This document shows positions 6,643-14,567 of a stretch of DNA of 18,901 nucleotides, piece after piece (position 1 is the stretch's first letter; the number at the start of each line of letters is the position of its first letter). The DNA comes from UBA4744 sp963723165. Its GTDB lineage: Bacteria; Actinomycetota; Acidimicrobiia; Spongiisociales; UBA4744. The DNA lies in assembly GCA_963723165.1 (NCBI GenBank), contig CAVRPP010000014.1, positions 1-18,901 on the forward strand, read 5' to 3'. Below the pieces are notes generated by a model. The model saw only the letters and a program-made list of their open reading frames with translations. It searched no databases and was not told the DNA's origin. The translations under genes were made by a program, and so were the position numbers.

Positions 6643-8673
6643 GTGATTACATCACGGAAACTCTCGAAGTGGCGTTGGCTTGCTGTAGTTGCCGTTTTGG
6701 CACTAGTAGCGGCAGCGTGCGCGGAGGGAACCACCGACACAACAGCAGCTGGAGAAACCACCACGACGGCGGCTCCTAGTGACGGTGAGACCACCACGAC
6801 CGCAGCGCCCACTGTCGAGGGATTTACATACAAGATCGGCATTTTTAGCGACTTGACTACCGACAACTACTGGGCCTACCTGGGGCCGGAGTCGGATGTC
6901 TACAACGGCTACGTATTGGGCAGCAGCCACCCGGCACTGTTCACGCTGGCCTTTCCCGACATTCTCCTGGTCCCGTCTCTGGCAGAGGGTGATCCCATCG
7001 CCGCCACTCAGGACGGAGACGTTTGGGCGGTCGAGCAGCCGATCCGCCAGGGTGTCATGTGGTCGGACGGCGTTGAAGTAACCGCCAGCGACCTGGTGTT
7101 CACCTACAATGTTGTCAAGGACTTTGGTCTTGGCGGCAACTGGCCGGGTAATTTCCCTCTGCAGGCCGATGCCGTCGAGGATGACCCGGCCACCGCGGAC
7201 GACGATGAGTCTTCGCCGGCTCGCGAGGGTGTGACGAATATTTCGGCTGTGGACGATTACACCGTCCGCGTCGAGTTCTCCGAAGAGCCCGGTTTGGCCG
7301 TCTGGAACAACGGGGTCGGCTTAGGGGCGTTCATGCCCGAGCACTTCTGGGCCGATAAGGTCGAAGAAGCGCGCGGCAGTGACGATCCGTCTGCCACCCT
7401 GTACGCCTTCAGCGGCGAGGGTGAGCCTTCCGCAGGGTCGATGATCTACTCGGGTCGTGAACCGGGCGCCTTCGCTCAGAACACGATGAACGTCGGCGAC
7501 TACTACGCCGGGACCGAATACACCTTCTATGCCGATGGCTCGTTCCGTCAGAAGAACGACGCCCAGGGCTTCGATGAGGTGTACAACGGTTCTGGTGAGG
7601 GTGAAGTGACCAACCAGTGGACTTCTGGCCCGTATGCCAGCGACGTCCTCTACTCGATCTACTCGGACCAGAACGCGGCAATCCTCGCTCTGCGTAACGG
7701 TGAGATCGACTTCATTCTCAGTTCCCTGGGTCTCCAGGCGGGTTTGAAGGACCAGATCACGTCCGCTCCGGACTTGAACCTGATCGCCAACGCGTCGAAC
7801 GGGTTCCGTTACCTGGCCTTCAACACGCGCAAGTCGCCAATGTCGGAGCAGCCTTTCCGGCGGGCGATGGCCTGCATGACCGATAAGGAATTCATGCAGA
7901 CCCTGCTGCAGGGTGCGGCCATCCCGGCGTACAGCCTGGTTCCGGCCGGCAACACCTTCTGGGCCAACCCGGATGTTGAGGAGCTTTGCAAGGGCCTGAG
8001 CGGCGAAGAGCGCTTCACCGAGGCCGTCAAGATCCTCACCGACGGTGGCTTCACCTGGGCGGTTGCTCCCGAGTGGGACGCAGACAACCAGGAACTCAAG
8101 GACGGCACCGGCACGGGCTTCAAAGACCCGAGCGGCACCACCGTTCCCGAGTTGGAGCTGCTGGCCCCCGGACCCGGCTACGACCCGCTCCGGTCGACCT
8201 ACTCGGTGTGGATCGCCGAGTGGGCATCGAACCTGGGCATCCCGGTCAAGGCCAACCCGACGGGCTTCAGTGTGATCGTCGACAAGGCGTTTGCTCTGGG
8301 TGACGAGGCGCTCAGCTGGGATATGTACATCCTGGGCTGGGGTCTCGGCGATCCTTCCCTGCCGACCTTCCACGAGTCGTTCTTCGCCTCGTACCAGGAC
8401 TCGGCAGAGGGTGGCTTCAACACCCCCGGCTACGCCAACGATCGGGTGGATGAGCTAGCAGCGGAACTGCTCGCCGCCACCGATGTTGACACGGCCAATG
8501 CCGCGGTGAAGGAAATGGACCGGATCATCGTCGAGGAAGCCCCCTACGTGGTGCTCTTCCAGACGCCGATCCTCGAGGCTTACCGGACCACCCTGGTGTT
8601 CCCGTTCACTGATACGTTGGACGGAATCCAGAACCTGTCCGGTCTGCCCGGAGATATCCAGGCCGTCGACTAG
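6643..8673 (+). CDS. Peptide/nickel-type ABC transporter substrate-binding lipoprotein
   Basis: This 676-residue protein is the extracytoplasmic binding component (SBP_bac_5 family) of the importer encoded downstream. GGAGGG at 6629-6634 with 8 bases spacing fixes the GTG start. The N-terminus is a lipoprotein signal: basic MITSRKLSKWR, a hydrophobic core, then VAAAC with Cys26 as the lipidated residue. A Thr/Ala-rich tether follows (about 30-57) with two copies of ETTTTAAP, typical of actinobacterial surface lipoproteins. The body shows family features such as GVMWSDGVEVTASDLVFTYN, NGFRYLAFNTRKSPM with a following FRRAMACM, and a C-terminal segment around DRIIVEEAPYVVLFQTP. It is longer than the usual 500-600 residues, with extra acidic stretches near 180-195. 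The ligand may be a peptide, sugar or other small molecule; sequence alone does not decide. Confidence 0.95.
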   Translation: MITSRKLSKWRWLAVVAVLALVAAACAEGTTDTTAAGETTTTAAPSDGETTTTAAPTVEGFTYKIGIFSDLTTDNYWAYLGPESDVYNGYVLGSSHPALFTLAFPDILLVPSLAEGDPIAATQDGDVWAVEQPIRQGVMWSDGVEVTASDLVFTYNVVKDFGLGGNWPGNFPLQADAVEDDPATADDDESSPAREGVTNISAVDDYTVRVEFSEEPGLAVWNNGVGLGAFMPEHFWADKVEEARGSDDPSATLYAFSGEGEPSAGSMIYSGREPGAFAQNTMNVGDYYAGTEYTFYADGSFRQKNDAQGFDEVYNGSGEGEVTNQWTSGPYASDVLYSIYSDQNAAILALRNGEIDFILSSLGLQAGLKDQITSAPDLNLIANASNGFRYLAFNTRKSPMSEQPFRRAMACMTDKEFMQTLLQGAAIPAYSLVPAGNTFWANPDVEELCKGLSGEERFTEAVKILTDGGFTWAVAPEWDADNQELKDGTGTGFKDPSGTTVPELELLAPGPGYDPLRSTYSVWIAEWASNLGIPVKANPTGFSVIVDKAFALGDEALSWDMYILGWGLGDPSLPTFHESFFASYQDSAEGGFNTPGYANDRVDELAAELLAATDVDTANAAVKEMDRIIVEEAPYVVLFQTPILEAYRTTLVFPFTDTLDGIQNLSGLPGDIQAVD

Positions 8674-8694
8674 AACCGCACGCAATTCGAACCT

Positions 8695-8726
8695 CAGATG
8701 GGGAGGGCTTCGGCCCTCCCCATCTG
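8695..8726. terminator. Long perfect hairpin between the binding-protein and permease genes
   Basis: CAGATGGGGAGGGC (8695-8708) pairs over 14 bp with GCCCTCCCCATCTG (8713-8726) around a very stable TTCG loop. It starts 22 bases after the binding-protein stop. There is no T run after it, so it may act as a partial terminator or as an mRNA 3' stabiliser that keeps the binding protein in excess over the permeases, as is common in such operons. Confidence 0.8.
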
Positions 8727-8788
8727 CGCGTCCGGGGTTCGTTTGCTAACCTGCCCCGACCGACTCCAAGGTTGACGGAGGGCCCTGC

Positions 8789-9952
8789 ATGCTGAAGTAC
8801 ATCGGTCGGAGAACCCTGCAGAACCTTATGGTGTTCGTCGTCTTCCTGACCGCTACGTTCTTTCTTCTCCAGGCCCAACCCGGTGACATCAGTCAGCAGT
8901 TCCTCGCCAACCCCAAAATCACACCCGAGGTGCGCGAACAGTTCCGCGAACAACTCGGCCTGACCGGCAGCGTGTGGACCCAGTACCTCACCTACATGAA
9001 GAACTTCTTCACGGGCAACCTCGGCATCTCGTTTTCCGAATATCCCCGCGAAGTCACCTCCATCATCGGCGAAAGGCTTCCACGGACCCTCGCCCTGTTC
9101 CTCTTTGCCACGCTGCTCTCGTTTTGGATGGGATTCAAGTCGGGCAAGATCATCGCCTGGCGCCGGGGAACCAAGATGGAGACCGCCATGACCACGACGG
9201 GCGTCTTCTTCCAGACGGTGTTCTACCCGTGGTTCGCGCTGATGCTGATCTGGGCTTTTGCCTTCGGCCTTGGCTGGTTCCCTATCGGGAAATTCCTCAC
9301 CGTGGAGAGGTGGCTTGGCGCCCCGGACGGGGTCGATGCCAACGGAGTGTTCAATCGGATGTTGGTCACAACCGTGATCATCGGACTGGTTCTGATGGCG
9401 GTCGAGATCTTTGGGCGCCGCTCCAAGGACCGGCGAAGAGGTAGACAAATCATCTGGGCCGGCCGGATTCTGCTCGTGGGTGGCCTTCTGATCTGGTGGA
9501 CGACCGCCTGGAGTGTGCAGGTTCCCTACGCCCTCGATATCGGGTGGCACCTCCTGCTCCCCACCATCACCCTGGCCCTCATCGGGTTTGGAGCCACCAT
9601 GCTGCTCACCCGGGCATCCATGCTCGAGACGCTTCGAGAGGACTTCATTCTCACGGCGCGCGCCAAGGGGGTGCCCGACAAGATCATCCGCGATAAGCAC
9701 GCCGCCCGCAACGCGCTGCTGCCCGTGACGACCTCGCTGGTGCTGAGTCTTGCCTTTCTCATCGGTGGGGGTGTCGTTACGGAAACGGTCTTCTCCTGGC
9801 CGGGCATGGGGGCAACGCTCCTCTCGGCTGCCGTTCAGGAGGACATCCCGCTCACCATTGGAGCGTTTTCGTTCATCGCCGTGTTGGCGTTGATTGCCCA
9901 TCTCGTCATCGACATCATGTACATGTACCTGGATCCGCGGATCCGGGTATAG
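8789..9952 (+). CDS. ABC transporter permease, DppB/OppB type, with an internal insert
   Basis: This is one of the two membrane subunits of the importer. GGAGGG at 8777-8782, 6 bases before the ATG, fixes the start. The first helix (about 11-28) is followed by the usual extracytoplasmic stretch with QPGD and EQLGLTGSVWTQYL. The ATPase-contact (EAA) loop is clear at about 289-311 (TARAKGVPDKIIRDKHAARNALL), followed by the conserved VTETVFSWPGMG and a C-terminal LDPRIRV. At 387 residues it is longer than the usual 305-340. The extra length lies between GLGWFP (161-165) and HLLLPTITLAL (254-264), where two additional hydrophobic segments (about 191-206 and 223-240) surround a very basic loop (RRSKDRRRGRQ). 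The gene is separated from its partner permease gene by 14 bases. Confidence 0.95.
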   Translation: MLKYIGRRTLQNLMVFVVFLTATFFLLQAQPGDISQQFLANPKITPEVREQFREQLGLTGSVWTQYLTYMKNFFTGNLGISFSEYPREVTSIIGERLPRTLALFLFATLLSFWMGFKSGKIIAWRRGTKMETAMTTTGVFFQTVFYPWFALMLIWAFAFGLGWFPIGKFLTVERWLGAPDGVDANGVFNRMLVTTVIIGLVLMAVEIFGRRSKDRRRGRQIIWAGRILLVGGLLIWWTTAWSVQVPYALDIGWHLLLPTITLALIGFGATMLLTRASMLETLREDFILTARAKGVPDKIIRDKHAARNALLPVTTSLVLSLAFLIGGGVVTETVFSWPGMGATLLSAAVQEDIPLTIGAFSFIAVLALIAHLVIDIMYMYLDPRIRV

Positions 9953-9966
9953 GGAAGGAGAGCCGC

Positions 9967-11058
9967 GTGACCGACCGACTGCTCGATCCCGATCCGGGTT
10001 CTGCTCCGTCTATCGAACAAGTAGTGGCCGAGCCACTGTGGCGCGTTCGGCTCAGGTTGTTCTGGCGCGGGTTCCGCAAGGGATGGTCGAGCTTCGCCGA
10101 GAACAAGATCGGATTGGTCGGATTGACGGTCATCATTCTGTTCGGTCTCATGGCCTTGATCCAACCCATTCTGATCGGCACCGTGTGGGAGCCGAGTGTC
10201 TACGACCCGGTGGTCGGTTACGAAGCGGTCGTCACCGAAAAGACAATCGTTCCCGACAATGAGGTCACGGATCCGGCGACCCAGGTCGACTTGTTCTCGG
10301 CTCGGCTCCTCGACCCGCTGCTCACTGTTGGCGATACGCTCGGGGTTGCCGAACAGCCCGCTCGCCCGAGTTCGCGGCATTTGCTTGGTACCGATTCACT
10401 CGGCAGAGATGTTCTCAGCCAGCTGATGTTCAGCTCCCGGGCCGCCTTCATGCTGGGCATTGTGGCTGCGCTTGTATCCGTCTTCATTGCGACCACCGTT
10501 GGAGCAGTCTCGGCCTTTTTCGGTGGTGTGGTCGACACGCTGTTCATGAGGCTGGCCGACCTGATCATTCTCGTGCCTTTTCTCCCGATCCTGATCGTCC
10601 TGAGCGCCTTGATCGACTTCCAGCTGCTCCATCTGGCTCTGCTGATCGGGGTGCTCGGCGGGTTTGGGGGAACGGCCATCATCCTGAAGTCGCAGGCCCT
10701 CTCGGTCTCCGTGAAACCTTTTATCGACGCTGCCCGGATCGCCGGCGGCGGGCGCATGCACCTCATTTTCAGGCACATCATCCCCAACGTCCTCCCGTTG
10801 AGCTTCCTGTTCATGATGTTCTCGGTAACGGAAGCCATCTCCGCAGAAGCCACGCTGTCGTTCCTCGGACTGCTCAACATCGACATGAGTTGGGGAATCA
10901 TGATCTATCAGGCCAGGGTGCAGGGCTACCTGCTTGACCCCCAGCGGTGGTGGCTGATCGTGCCGGCCGGCCTGGCGGTCTCCTTGCTGGCGGGTTCGTT
11001 CTTCCTGGTTGGGAGAGCAATGGACGAAATCATCAATCCCCGATTGCGGAGACGGTAG
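9967..11058 (+). CDS. ABC transporter permease, DppC/OppC type
   Basis: This 363-residue protein is the second membrane subunit. AAGGAG at 9955-9960 lies 6 bases before the GTG start. It has the OppC-type N-terminal region: a basic cytoplasmic head, a first helix at about 50-70, then an extracytoplasmic segment containing the hallmark LLGTDSLGRDVLSQL (about 139-153). The EAA loop is at about 251-277 (PFIDAARIAGGG, then HIIPNVLP), followed by EATLSFLGL and a C-terminal helix with PRLRRR. The extracytoplasmic segment (about 71-138) is longer than in most DppC proteins. The stop overlaps the ribosome site (AGGA) of the following ATPase gene. Confidence 0.95.
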   Translation: MTDRLLDPDPGSAPSIEQVVAEPLWRVRLRLFWRGFRKGWSSFAENKIGLVGLTVIILFGLMALIQPILIGTVWEPSVYDPVVGYEAVVTEKTIVPDNEVTDPATQVDLFSARLLDPLLTVGDTLGVAEQPARPSSRHLLGTDSLGRDVLSQLMFSSRAAFMLGIVAALVSVFIATTVGAVSAFFGGVVDTLFMRLADLIILVPFLPILIVLSALIDFQLLHLALLIGVLGGFGGTAIILKSQALSVSVKPFIDAARIAGGGRMHLIFRHIIPNVLPLSFLFMMFSVTEAISAEATLSFLGLLNIDMSWGIMIYQARVQGYLLDPQRWWLIVPAGLAVSLLAGSFFLVGRAMDEIINPRLRRR

Positions 11059-11066
11059 GACACCAA

Positions 11067-12098
11067 ATGACGGCAACGTCGTATGAACGCAGTAGTGACG
11101 AGGTGAGCGGCCGGCCGGTTCTCGAGGTGAACGGTCTGGTCATGCACTACCGGACCAAGTCAGGCGATGTTTCGGCGGTGGAGGACGTGACCTTCTCACT
11201 CCAGCACGGTGAGGCGCTTGGTTTGGTCGGCGAATCGGGGTGCGGCAAAACCTCCATAGCGATGACCCTCATCCGCCTCCTTGCGGAAAATGCGATCATC
11301 AAAGATGGAGAAGTCTTGCTCGAGGGAGTCGACCTGACCAAGCTGACCGACCACGAAATGCGCAAGCACCGTTGGGCCGACATATCGATGGTCTTCCAAG
11401 GCGCGATGAATGCCTGGAATCCGGTCTACAAGGTCGGCGATCAAATCATGGAAGCGCTGGAACAGCATTTCCCCGACATGAAAGAACCCGAAGGCCGGGC
11501 TCGCATCGCGGAGTTGTTCGAGCTGGTCGGTCTGACCCCCGCCATGATGGACAGGTACCCGCACGAATTCTCGGGCGGCATGCGGCAAAGAGCGATCATC
11601 GCCATGGCTCTGTCCTGCAACCCGAAGATAATCATCGCCGACGAGCCGACTACCGCCCTCGATGTGATTGTCCAAGATCAGATTCTCAAGGAGCTGAAAA
11701 AGGTCCAAAGCGACCTGGGGATGTCGATCATTTACATATCGCACGATGTCGCCGTGATCGCCGAGGTGAGCGATCGGATCGGTGTCATGTACGCGGGCAA
11801 GCTCGTTGAGTTGGGTCCGACCGACGAAGTGTTTCCGCGGCCGCGGCACCCTTACACCTATCTGCTCCTTTCGTCCACCCCCAGCGTCAAAGGTCCGCGC
11901 CGGAAGCTGGCGCCTCTCGAAGGAGAGCCTCCCAACCTGTTGGCTCCGCCGAGCGGCTGCCGGTTTCATCCGCGTTGTCCCTTTGCGACCGATATCTGTG
12001 CTCGCGAAGAGCCACCGTATCAAGACTCCGCACCGGGCCATCAGGTTGCCTGCTGGCATTGGGACGAAGTCCCGGAACTGGGAAGGCTGGAAGCATGA
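11067..12098 (+). CDS. ABC transporter ATPase, DppD/OppD type
   Basis: This 343-residue protein is the first of two ATPases powering the importer. The ATG at 11067 follows AGGA at 11057-11060; a longer frame from 10947 runs back through the permease gene and is rejected. Motifs: Walker A GESGCGKTS (55-63), Q loop VFQGAMNAWNPV, ABC signature FSGGMRQRA (168-176), Walker B IIIADEPTTALD (188-199) and the switch His226. The C-terminal oligopeptide/dipeptide extension is present: YTYLLLSSTP, then a cysteine set (SGCRFHPRCPFATDIC and HQVACWH) of the kind reported to hold an iron-sulfur cluster in some DppD/OppD proteins. The gene overlaps the next ATPase by 4 bases (ATGA). Confidence 0.96.
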   Translation: MTATSYERSSDEVSGRPVLEVNGLVMHYRTKSGDVSAVEDVTFSLQHGEALGLVGESGCGKTSIAMTLIRLLAENAIIKDGEVLLEGVDLTKLTDHEMRKHRWADISMVFQGAMNAWNPVYKVGDQIMEALEQHFPDMKEPEGRARIAELFELVGLTPAMMDRYPHEFSGGMRQRAIIAMALSCNPKIIIADEPTTALDVIVQDQILKELKKVQSDLGMSIIYISHDVAVIAEVSDRIGVMYAGKLVELGPTDEVFPRPRHPYTYLLLSSTPSVKGPRRKLAPLEGEPPNLLAPPSGCRFHPRCPFATDICAREEPPYQDSAPGHQVACWHWDEVPELGRLEA

Positions 12099-13093
12099 CG
12101 CAGCCGCTCGTCAAAGTGGAGAATCTGAAGAAGCTGTATCCGGTGCGTAAGGGCCTCTTCCGCAAGGCCACCGATTTCATCCATGCCGTGGACGACATCA
12201 GCTTCGAGATCGCTCCCGGGGAGAGCCTCGGCCTGGTGGGGGAGTCCGGGTGCGGGAAGACGACGACCGGCAGGATGTTGGTTCGGCTCACCGGTGCCAG
12301 CGACGGCAAGATTCTCCTCCAGGAGAACGGATCGATGATCGATGTTGCCAACATCGATCGGGACGACATGAAGCGATTCCGGCGACGGGTGCAGATGATC
12401 TTCCAGGATCCGTACGAGTCGATGAATCCGAGGCGCACCATCTATGACACGATCTCGGAGCCTCTCCAGGTGCAGGGGATCGGCACGGTCACCGAACGTG
12501 AAGAGCGAGTGGCCGAGTTGCTCGAGCTGGTGGGGCTGCTGCCGGCTGCGACCTTCATGTTCCGGTTCCCGCACGAGCTGTCCGGGGGGCAACGCCAGCG
12601 CGTGGCCATCGCCCGGGCGCTAGTCATCGACCCGACGTTCGTTGTCGCCGACGAGCCGACCTCGATGTTGGATGTGAGTATTCGCATCTCAATCATGGAA
12701 CTGATGCTGAGCCTCGGCCGTGAGTTTGATGTTTCATACCTCTACATCACCCACGATCTAGCGGTTGCCCGTTATATGTGCGACCGGATCGCGGTCATGT
12801 ACCTCGGCAAGATCGTTGAGATGGGCCCGACCGAAGAACTGCTCCGCAACCCTCAGCATCCCTACACCCGGGCTTTGTTGTCGGCAGTGCCGGTACCCGA
12901 TCCGAGCTATGTTCGGCCCGCAGTGGAGATCAAAGGCGGCATAACCAAAGCGATCAATCCAGCGCCAGAGTGCCGCTTCATAGATCGCTGTCCGTGGGTG
13001 GAAGAGGTCTGCCGCACGAGCGATCATCCTCCCCTCGAGGACAAAGGCAACGGCAAGATGGTCGCCTGCTATGTGGTCAAGGAGTCGGCCTGA
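12095..13093 (+). CDS. ABC transporter ATPase, DppF/OppF type
   Basis: This 332-residue protein is the second ATPase of the importer, expected to form a heterodimer with the preceding one. The ATG at 12095 overlaps the upstream stop (ATGA) and has GGAAGG at 12081-12086. Motifs: Walker A GESGCGKTT (49-57), Q loop MIFQDPYESMNPR, signature LSGGQRQRV (162-170), Walker B VVADEPTSMLD (183-193) and switch His220. The C-terminal region ends with cysteines in CRFIDRCPWVEEVC and KMVACY, again the family pattern. Its last bases contain the ribosome site (AAGGAG, 13079-13084) used by the following pgsA gene, which starts inside its stop codon region. Confidence 0.96.
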   Translation: MTQPLVKVENLKKLYPVRKGLFRKATDFIHAVDDISFEIAPGESLGLVGESGCGKTTTGRMLVRLTGASDGKILLQENGSMIDVANIDRDDMKRFRRRVQMIFQDPYESMNPRRTIYDTISEPLQVQGIGTVTEREERVAELLELVGLLPAATFMFRFPHELSGGQRQRVAIARALVIDPTFVVADEPTSMLDVSIRISIMELMLSLGREFDVSYLYITHDLAVARYMCDRIAVMYLGKIVEMGPTEELLRNPQHPYTRALLSAVPVPDPSYVRPAVEIKGGITKAINPAPECRFIDRCPWVEEVCRTSDHPPLEDKGNGKMVACYVVKESA

Positions 13094-13650
13094 GCACCGA
13101 TGCCGGTCCCTTCACAATCCCCAACCTGATCTCCCTCATTCGGCTGGCCGGGATCGGGGTGTTCTGGTGGTTGCTGTTCGGACGCGATGATCCGGTGGCG
13201 GCCGGCATTCTCATTCTGGTGATTGGTTGGACTGATTGGCTCGATGGGGCCCTGGCGCGGAAGCTGAACCAGATTTCCGAGATCGGCAAGTTCCTCGATC
13301 CGCTGGCCGATCGGTTGGCCATAGCGGCCGCGCTGCTGGGCGGCATGATCGCCGAGGTTGTTCCGCTCTCGCTGGGTATTGCCCTGATCATTCGGGAGGC
13401 CGCAGTGGGCTTCGGAGCTTTGGTCCTGGGTCTACGGCTCAAAGACAAGCTCGATGTGCGGTACCTGGGCAAAGTGGCGACTTTCATCCTGTACGGTGCC
13501 ATTCCTTCGTTCTACCTGGCGGCCGGCAACGTGGCCGGCGATGTTTTCTTGTACCTCGGGTGGTTTTTCGGGGTGGTCGGTCTGGTCCTCTACTACTGGG
13601 TCGCCGGTCAGTACGCCACAGACATACGCGCCAAGTTGGGTCACAGGTGA
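13090..13650 (+). CDS. pgsA: CDP-alcohol phosphatidyltransferase, PgsA-like, apparent CTG start
   Basis: This membrane enzyme of phospholipid synthesis transfers a phosphatidyl group from CDP-diacylglycerol, most likely to glycerol 3-phosphate. The family motif is complete: DWLDGALAR (49-57) continuing to GKFLDPLAD (66-74), that is D-x2-DG-x2-AR-x8-G-x3-D-x3-D. The N-terminal run TIPNLISLIRL fits the usual PgsA start, and four to five hydrophobic segments follow; 186 residues is normal. No ATG, GTG or TTG lies in frame near the expected start. The only upstream ATG (12970) would add 40 alien residues inside the ATPase gene. A CTG at 13090, overlapping the ATPase stop (CTGA) and 5 bases after AAGGAG (13079-13084), is the best start. 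Position before gcvH matches the actinobacterial pgsA2 neighbourhood. Confidence 0.88.
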   Translation: MSTDAGPFTIPNLISLIRLAGIGVFWWLLFGRDDPVAAGILILVIGWTDWLDGALARKLNQISEIGKFLDPLADRLAIAAALLGGMIAEVVPLSLGIALIIREAAVGFGALVLGLRLKDKLDVRYLGKVATFILYGAIPSFYLAAGNVAGDVFLYLGWFFGVVGLVLYYWVAGQYATDIRAKLGHR

Positions 13651-13699
13651 GCCGGGGCAACGTTATTCTTGGAAACCAGACGAGAGAGGATGTGTCCGC

Positions 13700-14080
13700 A
13701 TGAACGTGCCCGACGACAGGCGATACACCGAAGAGCACGAGTGGGTGATGGAGAGTGACAATTCGACAGTGCGAATGGGCATATCGGACTACGCCCAGGA
13801 CGCCCTCGGCGACGTCGTGTACGTCGAACTCCCGGCTGTGGGGAAAACGGTCGCAAAAGGGGATGCGATCGCCGAAGTTGAATCGACCAAGTCGGTAGCG
13901 GACGTGTATGCGCCCGTGGCAGGCACAGTCTCTGCCGTCAACGATGCCCTGTCCGCTGAACCGGAACTGGTCAACAGCGATCCGTTCGGTGCCGGCTGGT
14001 TCGTTGAGATCACTATCACCGACGCATCCGGTTTGGATACCTTGCTCGATCCAAATGCCTATCGAGATCTGATCGGGTAG
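13700..14080 (+). CDS. gcvH: Glycine cleavage system H protein
   Basis: The H protein carries the lipoyl arm that shuttles the aminomethyl group between the P, T and L proteins of glycine cleavage. The 126-residue product has the usual start (YTEEHEWV), the conserved GISDYAQDALGDVVYVELP and the lipoylation site EVESTKSVADVYAP with Lys64. The C-terminal WFVEI followed by DANAY-like LDPNAYRDLI is typical. The ATG at 13700 is preceded by GAGAGAGGA at 13682-13690. No gcvP or gcvT is in the window. In Actinobacteria the isolated gcvH beside garA is a familiar arrangement. Confidence 0.96.
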   Translation: MNVPDDRRYTEEHEWVMESDNSTVRMGISDYAQDALGDVVYVELPAVGKTVAKGDAIAEVESTKSVADVYAPVAGTVSAVNDALSAEPELVNSDPFGAGWFVEITITDASGLDTLLDPNAYRDLIG

Positions 14081-14099
14081 GCAGGCGGCGCCAACTACG

Positions 14100-14567
14100 A
14101 TGACGACCATGGAGTGCCCAAACTGTCACGCAGAGATCGACGACGACGTTGCTATCTGCCCGTCGTGCGGTGCTGCAACCGAGCATGAAGCGACCGTGAC
14201 GTTTGTGCCCGTCTCTCCGGTTTCCCACCCGGCCCTCAGCCCGGATGAGGCTGCCCACGTGGCCGGAGTGGCCGGCTACGCCCTGGTAGTCGAACGAGGC
14301 CCCAGAGCAGGCATGACCTGGGTGGTCAAGGAGGGTGCCACCACCGTCGGCCGGCATCCCGACAGCGATATCTTCCTCGATGACATAACGGTGTCGCGTC
14401 ACCACTGCCGATTTCGCAGTGAGGGGCTCGTGTTCAGTGTCGAGGATTCTGGTTCGACCAACGGAACGTATGTCAACAGCGAGAGGGTAGATCAGGCGTT
14501 ATTGAAGCCCGGTGATGAAGTCATCATCGGCAAATATCACCTGATTGTGGCGCTCGGTGATGACTGA
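14100..14567 (+). CDS. garA: Zinc-ribbon/FHA-domain protein, GarA/OdhI-like
   Basis: A 155-residue protein with two parts. The first is a short zinc ribbon, CPNC (6-9) and CPSC (20-23). The second is an FHA domain at about 60-150 with VGRHPDSD (83-90), SRHH (99-102) and SGSTNGTYVN (117-126), all phosphothreonine-binding landmarks. GarA/OdhI proteins switch between binding their own phosphorylated N-terminal Thr and inhibiting 2-oxoglutarate dehydrogenase and glutamate enzymes. Between the two parts lies EATVTFVP (30-37), which resembles the ETTSVF phosphorylation motif of mycobacterial GarA; this likeness is my reading. The gene lies 19 bases after gcvH and overlaps the MerR gene by 8, the same order as in mycobacteria. 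Known mycobacterial GarA lacks the zinc ribbon, so function may differ. Confidence 0.85.
   Translation: MTTMECPNCHAEIDDDVAICPSCGAATEHEATVTFVPVSPVSHPALSPDEAAHVAGVAGYALVVERGPRAGMTWVVKEGATTVGRHPDSDIFLDDITVSRHHCRFRSEGLVFSVEDSGSTNGTYVNSERVDQALLKPGDEVIIGKYHLIVALGDD

Noticed and set aside
7321..8373. 350-codon open frame on the minus strand opposite the binding-protein gene
   Set aside because: It lies wholly within a well-supported plus-strand gene, has low-complexity Arg/Gly/Val-rich content and no family motifs; high GC content produces such shadows.
5453..8673. Histidine kinase plus transporter as a peptide-sensing system (as in Bce-type modules)
   Set aside because: The transporter is an importer of the Dpp/Opp class, not a BceAB exporter; there is no response regulator, and a promoter-like gap separates the two.
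8606..9901. 431-codon minus-strand frame opposite the first permease
   Set aside because: Hydrophilic, His/Gly/Glu/Arg-rich translation typical of the antisense of a membrane-protein gene; no ribosome site and no recognisable domain.
10947..11066. Longer start for the first ATPase
   Set aside because: It would encode 40 residues inside the permease gene without family similarity; the ATG at 11067 has a ribosome site and the expected N-terminus.
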